Assembly (NCBI GenBank): GCA_021770785.1
Contig: JAETQH010000002.1
Location: forward strand, 1-64,000
Reading direction: 5' to 3'
Source: Lachnospiraceae bacterium
GTDB taxonomy: Bacteria; Bacillota; Clostridia; Lachnospirales; Lachnospiraceae
DNA length: 64,000 nucleotides
A program made the position numbers and the translations under genes. Numbering within the stretch: position 1 is the first letter of the stretch; the number at the start of each line of letters is the position of its first letter. The notes under the pieces are model-generated. The model saw only the letters and a program-made list of their open reading frames with translations. It was not told the origin of the DNA and ran no database searches. Below are positions 29,375 through 37,837 of this stretch, piece after piece.

Positions 29375-30187
29375 TCATGTAAGCCGGTAAACTACCTGTT
29401 CCTTTATTTGATAGCCATGGTCCATAGGGCCGCTGCCTAATCCCAGGTCAAGCATCGCTCCGATGGCTCCGCTTACATATGCTTTTGCCTGTCCCACTGC
29501 CCTCTCCACGGAGCAGCCCTTCGCCAGACAGGATGCGATGGCGGAGGACAAGGTGCAGCCTGTTCCATGGGTGTTAGGATTGTCAATCCTCTTTCCCGGA
29601 AACCAGACTCTTTCCTTTCCCGTCCAGAGCAAGTCATCTGCCCCGCTCCCGCCGTGGCCGCCCTTTACCAGCACAGCGCACCCAAACTGTCTGCCAATGG
29701 CTTCCGCTGCCAGCTCTCTGTCCCCTTCTGTCTCTATCTTACTTTCCAACAGGGTTTCACACTCCGGAATATTGGGGGTAACAAGAGTTGCCAGCGGAAA
29801 GAGTTCCTCCTTCCATGCCCTGAGCACCTCTGCGTCCGCAAATCCCGTCCCGCTGCCAGATGCCATCACCGGGTCAATCACTATATTTTTCGCATGATAG
29901 AAGGAAAGCCGCTCCGCAATTCTTTCTATCACCTCCGCCGAAGTCACCATGCCGATTTTCACCGCATCAGGAAAAATATCCGTAAACACCGCATCGATCT
30001 GTTTCTCCACAAACGCTGCCGGGATTTCTAAAATCCCCGCTACACCCAGCGTATTCTGCGCCGTCACCGCCGTAATCACGCTCATACCATAGACGCCGTT
30101 TGCCAGCATGGTTTTTAAATCCGCCTGTATTCCCGCACCGCCGCTGCTGTCACTGCCTGCGATGGTAAGCGCCGTGTGTCTTTTCAT
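29375..30187 (-). CDS. thiD: Hydroxymethylpyrimidine/phosphomethylpyrimidine kinase
   Basis: 270 residues of the ribokinase fold: TIAGSDSSGGAGIQADLKTM, VIDPVMASGSG, VLVKGGHG and the anion hole/catalytic region NTHGTGCTLSSAIASCLAKG. It phosphorylates HMP to HMP-PP for thiamine synthesis. The start overlaps the upstream thiE fusion by 4 bp. It is the last gene of the thiamine salvage operon. Confidence 0.96.
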   Translation of the reverse strand: MKRHTALTIAGSDSSGGAGIQADLKTMLANGVYGMSVITAVTAQNTLGVAGILEIPAAFVEKQIDAVFTDIFPDAVKIGMVTSAEVIERIAERLSFYHAKNIVIDPVMASGSGTGFADAEVLRAWKEELFPLATLVTPNIPECETLLESKIETEGDRELAAEAIGRQFGCAVLVKGGHGGSGADDLLWTGKERVWFPGKRIDNPNTHGTGCTLSSAIASCLAKGCSVERAVGQAKAYVSGAIGAMLDLGLGSGPMDHGYQIKEQVVYRLT

Positions 30188-31506
30188 TTTCCTGCACTCC
30201 TAATCTGATTTTTTGTTTCTTCTATCTCCAGCGGAAATTCCTCTATTTCCTTTAAATAAATATCCGCCGTCCCACGTATTTTTTCCTGCTCCTTTTTACT
30301 GGTTTCATCATAAAGCCCTACCGTTCGGAATCCGGCTTTCTTCGCAGTTTTTATGGCATAAAGCGCATCCTCAAACACCCAGGTTGCCGTCCGCTTTGTA
30401 CCAAGTTCTGCTGCCGCCTCCTCGTAAATATCCGGCTTTGACTTCCCCTCACCTACTTCGCTGCAAGTAAAAATCCGCTCAAAATAATCATAGATTCCTG
30501 TGCGCTTTAGAGCAGCCTCCGCATGTACCCGGTCAGTGGAAGTTGCCACTACCATTTTTACTCCCCGCTGTTTTAATTTCTCTAAAAATTCCTGCACGCC
30601 GGGCTTTGCCTCTGCTCTGTTGCGGTAAGCCTCCGCCACAATGGCATTGGTGGCGGCAATCAGCTCTTCGATACTCTCAGATAACCCATATTTTTCCTTC
30701 ACATAGGCTGCCCCCTGCTTCATGCTCATGGTAAAGAGTGTCTCCGATAGCTTTTCTTTTACCTCAATCCCTTTTCCCACAAGATAATTTTCGGTGGCAT
30801 GTTCCCAGATAGGCATCGTGTCAAGGAGGGTTCCGTCCATATCAAACACCGCCCCCTCTATCTTCACTCTTCCTGTTACCTTCCCGGAAAGAGTCAGCAG
30901 CTCCCTTGCCGCCGCAGTAATGTCCGGCTGCGCAAAAATGGCGCTGATAACCGCCACACCACAGATACCGCTGCCCTCTAACTGCATGATATTTTCCTTT
31001 CCGATACCGCCGATGGCAACCACCGGAATATGAACCGCCTCACAAATTGCCTTTAATGTTTCATAGGGCAGTTCCCTGACATTGCTCTTTGATGTGGTGG
31101 AAAACACCGCTCCCACCCCAAGATAATCGGCTCCGCAGGCCTCTGCCCGCAGGGCTTCCTCCACTGAATGGGCGGAAACGCCAATGATTTTATCCGGACC
31201 TAATTTCCTGCGGGCTTCCCCCGCCTCCATATCCTCCTGTCCTACATGGACGCCGTCTGCCCCCATGGCGAGAGCAATATCCACATTGTCATTAATAAGA
31301 AAGGGCACTTGATACTGACTGCACAGCTTCTGTATCTCTGCTGCCTCTTCCATAAAATGAGCTTCGTCTAACTCCTTTTCCCGCAGCTGTAGAAAGGTGG
31401 CGCCGCCCTGCAATGCCTGTTCCACCTGCTCATAAAGTGTCTTTCCCTTTAACCAGCTCCTGTCTGTCACCGCATATAACAGTAAATCTTCCTTAGCAAA
31501 TTTCAT
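30184..31506 (-). CDS. thiE: Thiamine phosphate synthase fused to a HAD-family phosphatase
   Basis: 440 residues. Residues 1-205 are a complete ThiE TIM barrel (LLLYAVTDRSWLKGKTLYEQ, GATFLQLREKELDE, FLINDNVDIALAMGADGVHV, STTSKSN, VAIGGI). Residues about 215-430 are a HAD subfamily IA phosphohydrolase with motif I FDMDGTLLDTM, motif II VVATSTD, motif III KSKPDIYEEA and motif IV FEDALYAIKTA. ThiE joins HMP-PP and THZ-P to thiamine monophosphate (TMP). The fused HAD domain could dephosphorylate TMP to thiamine, which is inference. It overlaps thiM (14 bp) and thiD (4 bp). Confidence 0.95.
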   Translation of the reverse strand: MKFAKEDLLLYAVTDRSWLKGKTLYEQVEQALQGGATFLQLREKELDEAHFMEEAAEIQKLCSQYQVPFLINDNVDIALAMGADGVHVGQEDMEAGEARRKLGPDKIIGVSAHSVEEALRAEACGADYLGVGAVFSTTSKSNVRELPYETLKAICEAVHIPVVAIGGIGKENIMQLEGSGICGVAVISAIFAQPDITAAARELLTLSGKVTGRVKIEGAVFDMDGTLLDTMPIWEHATENYLVGKGIEVKEKLSETLFTMSMKQGAAYVKEKYGLSESIEELIAATNAIVAEAYRNRAEAKPGVQEFLEKLKQRGVKMVVATSTDRVHAEAALKRTGIYDYFERIFTCSEVGEGKSKPDIYEEAAAELGTKRTATWVFEDALYAIKTAKKAGFRTVGLYDETSKKEQEKIRGTADIYLKEIEEFPLEIEETKNQIRSAGK

Positions 31507-32437
31507 ATTGTGCTCCTTTCTCTAACGCTTCTCCCTCCATAAGGGAAATGGCATCTATGATACGGTTCCGGTAAGAAGCATTTCCCTCTCCTGCCGCCAT
31601 GTGTTCCCACGCTTTCTCCCCCGCAAGCCCCATACAGCAGACTGCCGCAGCGGCGGCTTTTAAGGGACAGCCCGGATTTGCCGCCAAAAACGCCGTCATC
31701 ATGCCGGAGAGCTGACAGCCCGTTCCGGTGATGCGGCTCATTTCCGGTCTGCCGTTTTTTATTCTGTAGCAGATTTTTTCGTCCGCCACCAAATCAATCC
31801 TTCCGGTCACTGCAATAATACTCCCTGTCCGCCCGGCAAGCTTCTTTACAAATTCCGCCACAGTCTCCGCATTTTCTTCTGTCACAGCCTCTTCCGGCGT
31901 TGCGTCTACCCCGTGGTTTTTTTCCCTGTTTCTCTCCCCGGCGCTTTCCGGCGCTTTTCCTTCTGGATTCTCAACTATTGCATTACTTCTCCGGTCACTG
32001 CCGCTAACCTCCGCAACTCCCTTATATTTCGCATCCGAATTTAAAACACCCACAAGCTCCGCCACTACACGGATTTCGGAAATATTCCCCCGGATTGCGG
32101 TAAATTGTATTTTCTCCATCAATCGCTTTACCGTCTCCCGGCGGAAGGCACCAGCCCCCACCCCCACCGGATCTAACAATATCACATGCCCTTCCCTCTG
32201 CGCCTGCAGGCCTGCAAGCTCCATGGCACGGGCTTTCGCCGGCTTCAACATTCCGATATTAATGTTTAATCCGGCGCAGCCGACAGTAATTTCTTCCACT
32301 TCCTCCACCGCCTCTGCCATGATGGGGCTGCCTCCGCAGGCGAGCAGGGCGTTTGCCACATCATTGATGGTCACATAATTTGTAATATTATGAATCAGGG
32401 GATTCCTTTTCCTGACATTTTCCAAGCATTCTCTCAT
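31493..32437 (-). CDS. thiM: Hydroxyethylthiazole kinase
   Basis: 314 residues from the ATG at 32437 behind GGAGGAGAGA; an in-frame TTG upstream overlaps that box. Conserved: PLIHNITNYVTINDVANALL, GGSPIMA, LLDPVGVGAG, RGNISEI, VAVTGRIDLV and the catalytic ITGTGCQLSGMMTAFLA. It phosphorylates hydroxyethylthiazole for thiamine salvage. It is about 45 residues longer than normal because of a polar insertion at about residues 140-180, before the conserved GVDA. Confidence 0.94.
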   Translation of the reverse strand: MRECLENVRKRNPLIHNITNYVTINDVANALLACGGSPIMAEAVEEVEEITVGCAGLNINIGMLKPAKARAMELAGLQAQREGHVILLDPVGVGAGAFRRETVKRLMEKIQFTAIRGNISEIRVVAELVGVLNSDAKYKGVAEVSGSDRRSNAIVENPEGKAPESAGERNREKNHGVDATPEEAVTEENAETVAEFVKKLAGRTGSIIAVTGRIDLVADEKICYRIKNGRPEMSRITGTGCQLSGMMTAFLAANPGCPLKAAAAAVCCMGLAGEKAWEHMAAGEGNASYRNRIIDAISLMEGEALEKGAQYEIC

Positions 32438-32521
32438 TCTCTCCTCCGACAATTATCTTTCCGTTCATCCTCCTCCGGGCTGCCCTTCCCTTCGGAACAG
32501 CGCATGTTTCATACTTTGTCT

Positions 32522-32549
32522 AGTATACCTCTTTCCCCGAGATTTGCAA
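32522..32549 (-). promoter_or_regulatory. Promoter of the thiamine salvage operon
   Basis: Minus strand TTGCAA (32544-32549), 16-nt spacer, TATACT (32522-32527). The leader to thiM is only about 75-80 nt and shows a GCTGTTCC...GGGCAGC hairpin, but no THI-box conserved blocks, so no TPP riboswitch is recognised. Confidence 0.6.
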
Positions 32550-32790
32550 AGTTTTAATATCTTTTATAAAATTCTTCGCAGTTCTTAAGATAATATTTAT
32601 ACTCTAGTCAAAAACCTGTCACATTTTTCCATTAATATTAGAACTATCAAAAGGAGCTGTTGAGTTTCGATAAAATTGTTGGGGTTCTGTCAGTTCCGCC
32701 AAAAAACAATCCGGTTATTACTTTACCAACCGGTTTACATATACTATTCATTCATATCGTGCCTCCAAGCAAAACGCACCCCCGGGTGCA
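32550..32790. other. Non-coding stretch upstream of the thi operon
   Basis: AT-rich sequence between the thi promoter and the next terminator. A 65-codon rightward frame opening at a TTG (32660) after AAAAGGAGCTG exists, but it runs through the terminator hairpin and has no recognisable features, so it is not called as a gene. Confidence 0.3.
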
Positions 32791-32836
32791 AAAAAAGACT
32801 TTAGAAAGAACTTCTCCTTTTCTAAAGTCTTTTTTC
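32791..32836. terminator. Terminator of the AI-2E permease operon
   Basis: A 16-bp inverted repeat (AAAAAGACTTTAGAAA arm) with A-run and T-run flanks directly downstream of the permease stop codon. Confidence 0.85.
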
Positions 32837-32843
32837 TGTCTTT

Positions 32844-33980
32844 CTAAACTTCTTTGATTCCCCGTTTTTTCAAACGCTGTTTCACAAAATCACGGAACAT
32901 GGCATATAGTACCGAGCAAAGCGGAATGAAAAAGAGAATGCCCGCAATCCCAAACAGATTGCCTCCAATGGTCACGGCTGCTAACACCCAGATAGACGGC
33001 AGACCCACAGATCCGCCCACCACATGGGGGTAAATCAGATTTCCCTCTATCTGCTGTAGCACTAAGAATAAGATTAAAAACCACACCGCCTGAATCGGAT
33101 TCACCATCACAATCAAAAGCATCCCGACAATACAGCCGATAAAGGCACCGAAAATCGGTATCAGAGCCGTAATTGCTATCACAATGCCTGTCAGCATGGC
33201 ATAGGGCATACGAAAAATCGTCATGCTGATGACAAATAAGGTTCCTAAAATGACTGCCTCAAGGCACTGCCCGGATAAGAAACTGGAAAAAATCTGGTTT
33301 GACAGAGTTGCCACACTTATCATTTTTTCTGTGGCTTTCTGCGGCAGCAGCGCATAAAGCACCTGTTTCACCTGTCTTTGCAGCTTTTCCTTCTGGAACA
33401 ATACATAGATAGAAAAAGTAAAGGCAATCACAAAAGTCGCCACTCCGCTGATAATACCGGAGAAAAATCCTACGCCGGAGCTGACTAAACCGGAGCCGAA
33501 GGACTGCACAAATTTTACCACAGAGGCAGATACAGAAGCCCAGTCAATATTCAGCTTCTCCACCGCAGGCTCTAACACCGGATATTGCTTCAGCATATCA
33601 TTAAGCCACTCCGCCGCCGCATCAAACGCCACCGGAATCTGTGCCATCAGCATACTGACGGTATTTCCAAGTTCCGGAATGATGACCACCAGCGCCAGTA
33701 CAATCACTCCGATGACAGCCACAAGCGTCAATAAGTACGCCGCAGGTCTTCTCAGTTTTGCAAGTTTTTTATTTTTGGGGAACAAATACTTTTCTATTCT
33801 TTTCATGGGTACATTGAAAATAAAGGCAATCACACCACCTACCAGAAAGGGCATCACAATGCCAAGCACAAACCGCACCAATGCAATCACCACGTTAAAA
33901 TGTTCCATTCCGCAATACAGTAAAATGGCAAACGCCAAAATCTGCATGAGATGCTTTTTCGTCTGTTTTGATAACTCCAT
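32844..33980 (-). CDS. AI-2E (PerM/YdiK) family membrane permease
   Basis: 378 residues with about eight transmembrane helices. Typical features are the hydrophobic pairs at the N-terminus (FVLGIVMPFLVGGVIAFIFN), a large loop (about 110-180) with amphipathic helices, and the conserved region LIPIFGAFIGCIVGMLLI followed by QQIEGNLIYPHVVGGSVGLP. Family members export small molecules (autoinducer-2 in TqsA) or act in ion antiport; the substrate here is unknown. The TraX-like gene lies 22 bp upstream in the same direction. Confidence 0.92.
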   Translation of the reverse strand: MELSKQTKKHLMQILAFAILLYCGMEHFNVVIALVRFVLGIVMPFLVGGVIAFIFNVPMKRIEKYLFPKNKKLAKLRRPAAYLLTLVAVIGVIVLALVVIIPELGNTVSMLMAQIPVAFDAAAEWLNDMLKQYPVLEPAVEKLNIDWASVSASVVKFVQSFGSGLVSSGVGFFSGIISGVATFVIAFTFSIYVLFQKEKLQRQVKQVLYALLPQKATEKMISVATLSNQIFSSFLSGQCLEAVILGTLFVISMTIFRMPYAMLTGIVIAITALIPIFGAFIGCIVGMLLIVMVNPIQAVWFLILFLVLQQIEGNLIYPHVVGGSVGLPSIWVLAAVTIGGNLFGIAGILFFIPLCSVLYAMFRDFVKQRLKKRGIKEV

Positions 33981-34002
33981 AATTCTCCTTTCCTTTGCCG
34001 CT

Positions 34003-34746
34003 TTATACTACCGGAATTGCGGCTGTTCCCAACACTACACAAATGAAATATAAAACCAGCAGATGAACCGGATAGAACAGGTAGAAAAAATACTTTATGT
34101 TCCACCCTCTTTTTCCATTATAGAAATAAATGGGAATAAATGCCGCCACTGCGGGAAGCTCCCACCAGCAAAATGAGGCACAGCCCGCCAGCACCTGCAC
34201 CTGCCTTCTGCCGCGGAACAAATACAGCACAACGATACACATCACGCCATAATAGCTGTAATCGGTTTTCAGGGCGTAGGCTACTGTCATTCCCGCCACA
34301 ACGATTCCTGCGAAGAAAAACATCCGCAGCCCTATATGCCACCCCTGCTTTTTCTCCACCTCCGACAAAAATATAATCGTAAGCAGCCCTAAAAACAGGG
34401 TAAAGAAAACGTTTTGATAACCAAACTCCAGCACTTTACTGTGAAACGCCAAATCAAAGGGTATTTCGGACACCAGTGCAAACAAAAATAACCGCACCGC
34501 GTATTTTCCCCTGCTTCTGGTATGGGTAAATCCTTCCACCAGCAAAAAACAGTAGATGGGAAATGCAATTCTTCCAATGCCACGCATCGTCTGATACAGT
34601 TTCCACCACTCAGTGGCTGCCTGTCCCCCTCCCCCTGTGATTAAAAACCGTGTCAGAACCGTGGCTGCGATATGGTCAATCAACATTGTCACAACCGCAA
34701 TCAATTTCAGGCTGCTGCCGCTTATTCCTTGTCTCCGTTCTTCCAT
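34003..34746 (-). CDS. TraX-family integral membrane protein
   Basis: 247 residues with several transmembrane helices. SGSSLKLIAVVTMLIDHIAA, IGRIAFPIYCFLLVEGFTHT and the FALVSEIPFDLAFH segment are the TraX signature. F-plasmid TraX acetylates pilin; chromosomal homologues in Firmicutes are probably membrane acyltransferases of unknown substrate. It shares an operon with the AI-2E permease. No conjugation genes are nearby. Confidence 0.85.
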   Translation of the reverse strand: MEERRQGISGSSLKLIAVVTMLIDHIAATVLTRFLITGGGGQAATEWWKLYQTMRGIGRIAFPIYCFLLVEGFTHTRSRGKYAVRLFLFALVSEIPFDLAFHSKVLEFGYQNVFFTLFLGLLTIIFLSEVEKKQGWHIGLRMFFFAGIVVAGMTVAYALKTDYSYYGVMCIVVLYLFRGRRQVQVLAGCASFCWWELPAVAAFIPIYFYNGKRGWNIKYFFYLFYPVHLLVLYFICVVLGTAAIPVV

Positions 34747-34790
34747 CCTCTTTTCTCATCTTTCTGCCGCAAACTTTTTCCTCATAAGGA

Positions 34791-34829
34791 AAAAGAGAAA
34801 GACAAGCTGCATGTTTGCCTTTCTCTTTT
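34791..34829 (-). terminator. Terminator of pyrF
   Basis: A 15-bp stem (34791-34805 with 34815-34829, one wobble) followed on the minus strand by a T-rich run. Confidence 0.7.
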
Positions 34830-34837
34830 CTTTTGTA

Positions 34838-35536
34838 TCAGCCTACAAACTCTGCTACACATCTGCGGTATGCCGCTACCGGGTCCTCCGCCTGGGTAAT
34901 CGGTCTGCCCACAACAATATAGTCAGAGCCTAACTCTTTTGCCTTTGCAGGCGTAGTCACCCTCTTCTGGTCTCCCACATCCCCGTCGGCAAAACGCACT
35001 CCCGGCGTAATGGTAAAAAACTTCTCTCCGCAGACTTCATGGACTTTTCCCGCCTCAAGGGGGGAGCATACCACACCGTCAAGCCCGGCTTCCATGGTAT
35101 TCTTTGCATAGTGCATAACCGTCTCGTCAATCGGATGCTCTATCCAGAGTTCCTCCTGCATAGCATTCTCACTGGTGGAGGTAAGCTGGGTCACTGCAAT
35201 CAACAGCGGTCTGCTGCCGTCCGGTCTGGTGAGGCCCTCTAAGGCACCCTGCATCATCTCTTTCGTTCCTGCCGCATGGACGTTGCACATATCCACATCC
35301 AGCCCGGACAACACTGCCATGGCTTTTTTCACAGTGTTTGGTATATCATGCAATTTTAAGTCTAAGAAAATCTTATGTCCCATTTTTTTGATAGTTCTTA
35401 CGATTTCCGGTCCCTCTGCATAAAAAAGCTCCATTCCGATTTTCACAAATGGTTTTTCGTCCTTAAACTTGCTCAAAAAACTGATTACTTCGTCTTTACT
35501 GTTAAAGTCACAGGCAATGATTACATCTCTTCCCAT
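34838..35536 (-). CDS. pyrF: Orotidine 5'-phosphate decarboxylase
   Basis: 232 residues, type 1 OMP decarboxylase. The catalytic Lys/Asp motif [17 protein letters not shown], phosphate-binding [11 protein letters not shown] and [15 protein letters not shown] are present. It makes UMP from OMP. It stands alone, not in a pyr operon, with its own promoter and terminator. A GGAGG box lies 5 nt before the ATG. Confidence 0.95.
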   Translation of the reverse strand: MGRDVIIACDFNSKDEVISFLSKFKDEKPFVKIGMELFYAEGPEIVRTIKKMGHKIFLDLKLHDIPNTVKKAMAVLSGLDVDMCNVHAAGTKEMMQGALEGLTRPDGSRPLLIAVTQLTSTSENAMQEELWIEHPIDETVMHYAKNTMEAGLDGVVCSPLEAGKVHEVCGEKFFTITPGVRFADGDVGDQKRVTTPAKAKELGSDYIVVGRPITQAEDPVAAYRRCVAEFVG

Positions 35537-35571
35537 AATATCCTCCGTATCTTCTGCTTTTTATTATTGAA

Positions 35572-35600
35572 ATCATACACTTCACCATTCTATTTGTCAA
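35572..35600 (-). promoter_or_regulatory. Strong promoter of pyrF
   Basis: Minus strand consensus TTGACA (35595-35600), 17-nt spacer, TATGAT (35572-35577). The leader is about 30 nt, too short for a PyrR attenuator. Confidence 0.85.
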
Positions 35601-35661
35601 GCTGCGGAAGGCTCTCTTTCTTCTTCCGCTTTTCCTCCAAAAAACATTTTAATCCGCAGAT

Positions 35662-35695
35662 TTTATGGTATAATGTCATCAGATATTATACCATA
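35662..35695. repeat. Perfect 12-bp inverted repeat with mirrored TATAAT boxes
   Basis: TTATGGTATAAT, a 10-bp spacer, then ATTATACCATAA. Each arm contains TATAAT, pointing outward in opposite orientations. It may be an operator or a divergent promoter core; no good -35 boxes are seen. Confidence 0.5.
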
Positions 35696-35733
35696 ACAGG
35701 AGAATTGTGGCTCCCCTTGTTTCTGGCAGGCGA

Positions 35734-35796
35734 AAAGGAAGCTGCCATCCTGCAGATGTAAGTATTCACACATCTGCGGGGCAGCAACTCCCTTTT
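35734..35796. terminator. Long imperfect hairpin downstream of the small membrane protein gene
   Basis: Arms 35734-35759 and 35770-35796 pair (AAGGAAGCTGCC..TGCAGATGT with ACATCTGC..GGCAGC..CTCCCTT). A T-rich tail on the plus strand and a weaker one on the minus strand suggest a terminator, either for the leftward membrane protein gene or for a short rightward transcript from the palindrome at 35662. Confidence 0.5.
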
Positions 35797-35813
35797 ATTT
35801 ATACGTCAGAATA

Positions 35814-36182
35814 TTATTTCAGTCCCCTGCAAATCGGTACTAAACAGATAAGCAGCAGAATGCCTGCAAATCCCACAATAATTCCCGGTATCAGATTGCC
35901 CCATACCATAACAAAGCACATGCCGATACCAAAGGCTAACGCTCCGATAATTCCAAGAAAAATCGTGCCGACTGCCTTTCCGTCGATTTGTATCGGTGCT
36001 TTATGCTCCATCTTCCTCCAGACGAAAACCGTAATTAACGCAAAGACAAGTCCCACACAGCCAACTGCAATTCCCGGCTTAAAAGCATTCCACTCTGCGA
36101 CCATCGTCATGCACATTCCCATTGCGAAAAAAATACAACTAATCGTCCCTAAGATTAATGCTGCAAAACTACTTTTCTTCAT
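35814..36182 (-). CDS. Small four-helix membrane protein with internal duplication
   Basis: 122 residues with four predicted transmembrane helices. The two halves resemble each other (FAMGMCMTMV then PGIAVGCVGLVFAL against FGIGMCFVMVWGN then PGIIVGFAGILLLI), separated by a short charged loop (WRKMEHKAPIQID). This suggests duplication of a two-helix unit. No family is recognised and function is unknown. A TAGGAGGATTTTATC box supports the start. Confidence 0.75.
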   Translation of the reverse strand: MKKSSFAALILGTISCIFFAMGMCMTMVAEWNAFKPGIAVGCVGLVFALITVFVWRKMEHKAPIQIDGKAVGTIFLGIIGALAFGIGMCFVMVWGNLIPGIIVGFAGILLLICLVPICRGLK

Positions 36183-36275
36183 GATAAAATCCTCCTAAAA
36201 TTTCATATTTGTTTTTATGTCTGTATTGTAAATCCCCTCTGTTTTTGTTTTATTTAAGAATTGTTTCTGAATTAT

Positions 36276-36307
36276 TAAAAAAAGAAGCCTTGGTTTCCCA
36301 AGGCTTC
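36276..36307 (-). terminator. Terminator of the two-component/membrane protein operon
   Basis: Perfect 10-bp stem (36284-36293 with 36298-36307, GAAGCCTTGG arm), 4-nt loop, then eight T residues on the minus strand. Confidence 0.92.
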
Positions 36308-36309
36308 TC

Positions 36310-37221
36310 CTAGGTTTCGTTCTGTATCCGTTTTAGTTGTCTGCCGGAAGAATATATCATGTATATTCCAATCGCCAATATCATAATGCACACACAGGTA
36401 CCTGTAATTGCATTCATCACCTGGGGATTTATATTACTGTTTTCTCCAAAGGACGCAAACATGGCAGTTTGTAGAGAAAGGAGGGATACCAACGCATCCG
36501 CATATCCGATATTGCGAATTGTTACGAGAAGCGGCGATTTCATTTTTCTTGCTCTTACCATATTCACAACCGAAATAATTACTTTATAAAAAGTATACAT
36601 TGCCACCACGAAAATCATATATCCCTGGTAGCTTTTCCCACCCTCCCGGTTGACCAGCAATATCACTGTTCCGCCCAACGCAATCGTAATCAATGCCAGC
36701 AGTATCCCGGTATTGCGGTATACCTTCCATTCCTGCATTTTTAGATTTCTGTCAGGCTCTTCTTTTGACAGCTTTCTCTCATACCGCACCGCGCCAGACC
36801 TCATGATACTTAAAAAGATATAATACGCCGAAAGCGTTCCCAGCCACGCAGAATGGTTTATAATCCCAAAGATTCCGTTACTGACCGCATAGAACAAATT
36901 CAGCAGGAAAGAAAAAAAAGTAAACAGAACCGTCCGAAAACGATAATCCGAATATACCCTGTTCACCAGTACATTCCCCTCCGTTACCGCTCTGAGGCTT
37001 CTTCTGATACCCTCTTTTATATTTTGTATCAGATAAAAGCAGGCAACTGTTAAACTAACGGCAGCAACCACATAGATAACAATATCCACCATAAAGCTAA
37101 AATAGCCATACACCGTTTCCGCAATAGACAGCACGCAAAAAAACAGCGTTATAGCATATAAAAGCAATCGGAAGCCCACTCGTAATTTGGGCGGCGTGAA
37201 CTTTTTGGTACCCGCTTTCAT
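36310..37221 (-). CDS. Multi-pass membrane protein of unknown function
   Basis: 303 residues with about eight hydrophobic segments (for example around 18-38, 42-64, 95-118, 125-140, 172-190, 200-220, 270-290). Short cytosolic loops are basic (RYERKLSKEEPDRNLKMQEW). No family motif is recognised. It is the last gene of the operon RR - HK - 193-residue membrane protein - this gene, and ends just before a strong terminator. It is probably an output or effector of the two-component system, which is inference from context. Confidence 0.75.
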   Translation of the reverse strand: MKAGTKKFTPPKLRVGFRLLLYAITLFFCVLSIAETVYGYFSFMVDIVIYVVAAVSLTVACFYLIQNIKEGIRRSLRAVTEGNVLVNRVYSDYRFRTVLFTFFSFLLNLFYAVSNGIFGIINHSAWLGTLSAYYIFLSIMRSGAVRYERKLSKEEPDRNLKMQEWKVYRNTGILLALITIALGGTVILLVNREGGKSYQGYMIFVVAMYTFYKVIISVVNMVRARKMKSPLLVTIRNIGYADALVSLLSLQTAMFASFGENSNINPQVMNAITGTCVCIMILAIGIYMIYSSGRQLKRIQNET

Positions 37222-37255
37222 TGCTTTTTCCTTCCATTATAAATGGCTGCTCTCA

Positions 37256-37837
37256 TCATCCGTTTCCTCCACTCTTTCCTAATAACCTGCTGCCTTTTTC
37301 GCAAATTTCATAAGCCTCATCATATTTATCCTCAATCAATGGGTTTACTATTTTTGTTCTTTTCGCAGCCATTGCCTTATAGATAAGGCATGGCAAAATC
37401 CACCCTGCCAGTCCGGGAGCCGCTAACAGTACGCACAGCCATATGATCGGCGGGGATGCCGTCACTGCAAAGGTAGAGCCTGCCATGAACATCGTCCCTA
37501 TGATGCCGATGGAAATGGAAACCATCATTGCTGTATTTGTTTTCGATTTCTCCAATTCCTCAATCTGGTTCATACAGTCCTCAAAATTTCTCTGAAGCCT
37601 TGTCAGCTCTGTCTTATTCATAATCTTTCTGTCACGCTTAAAGCAGAGCAGAACTTTTCCTTCCTTATAATAATGCTGCGGTATCGTTTGATTCTGCTGC
37701 ACAGTTATATTCTCGTCCTGTTCCCACCCAAAATTACTGTATCCGTCTATATACATGGAAACTTTTCTGCTGTCTGCTTTGATTTCCATGTACTCATATC
37801 CGATATAACGTTCTGAACTTTTTTCTATCACGCTCAT
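37256..37837 (-). CDS. Two-helix membrane protein of unknown function
   Basis: 193 residues. A soluble N-terminus (about 1-75) is followed by a short coiled coil (TELTRLQRNFEDCMNQIEEL), two transmembrane helices (about 103-127 and 131-152) and a cytosolic tail. No family is recognised. It overlaps the histidine kinase gene by 4 bp, so it is translationally coupled and likely acts with the two-component system. Confidence 0.75.
   Translation of the reverse strand: MSVIEKSSERYIGYEYMEIKADSRKVSMYIDGYSNFGWEQDENITVQQNQTIPQHYYKEGKVLLCFKRDRKIMNKTELTRLQRNFEDCMNQIEELEKSKTNTAMMVSISIGIIGTMFMAGSTFAVTASPPIIWLCVLLAAPGLAGWILPCLIYKAMAAKRTKIVNPLIEDKYDEAYEICEKGSRLLGKSGGNG

Noticed and set aside
32660-32857. 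Rightward 65-codon frame from a TTG start after AAAAGGAGCTG
   Set aside because: The ribosome binding site is fair, but the frame runs through a perfect bidirectional terminator and ends inside the opposite gene. There is no domain-like sequence.
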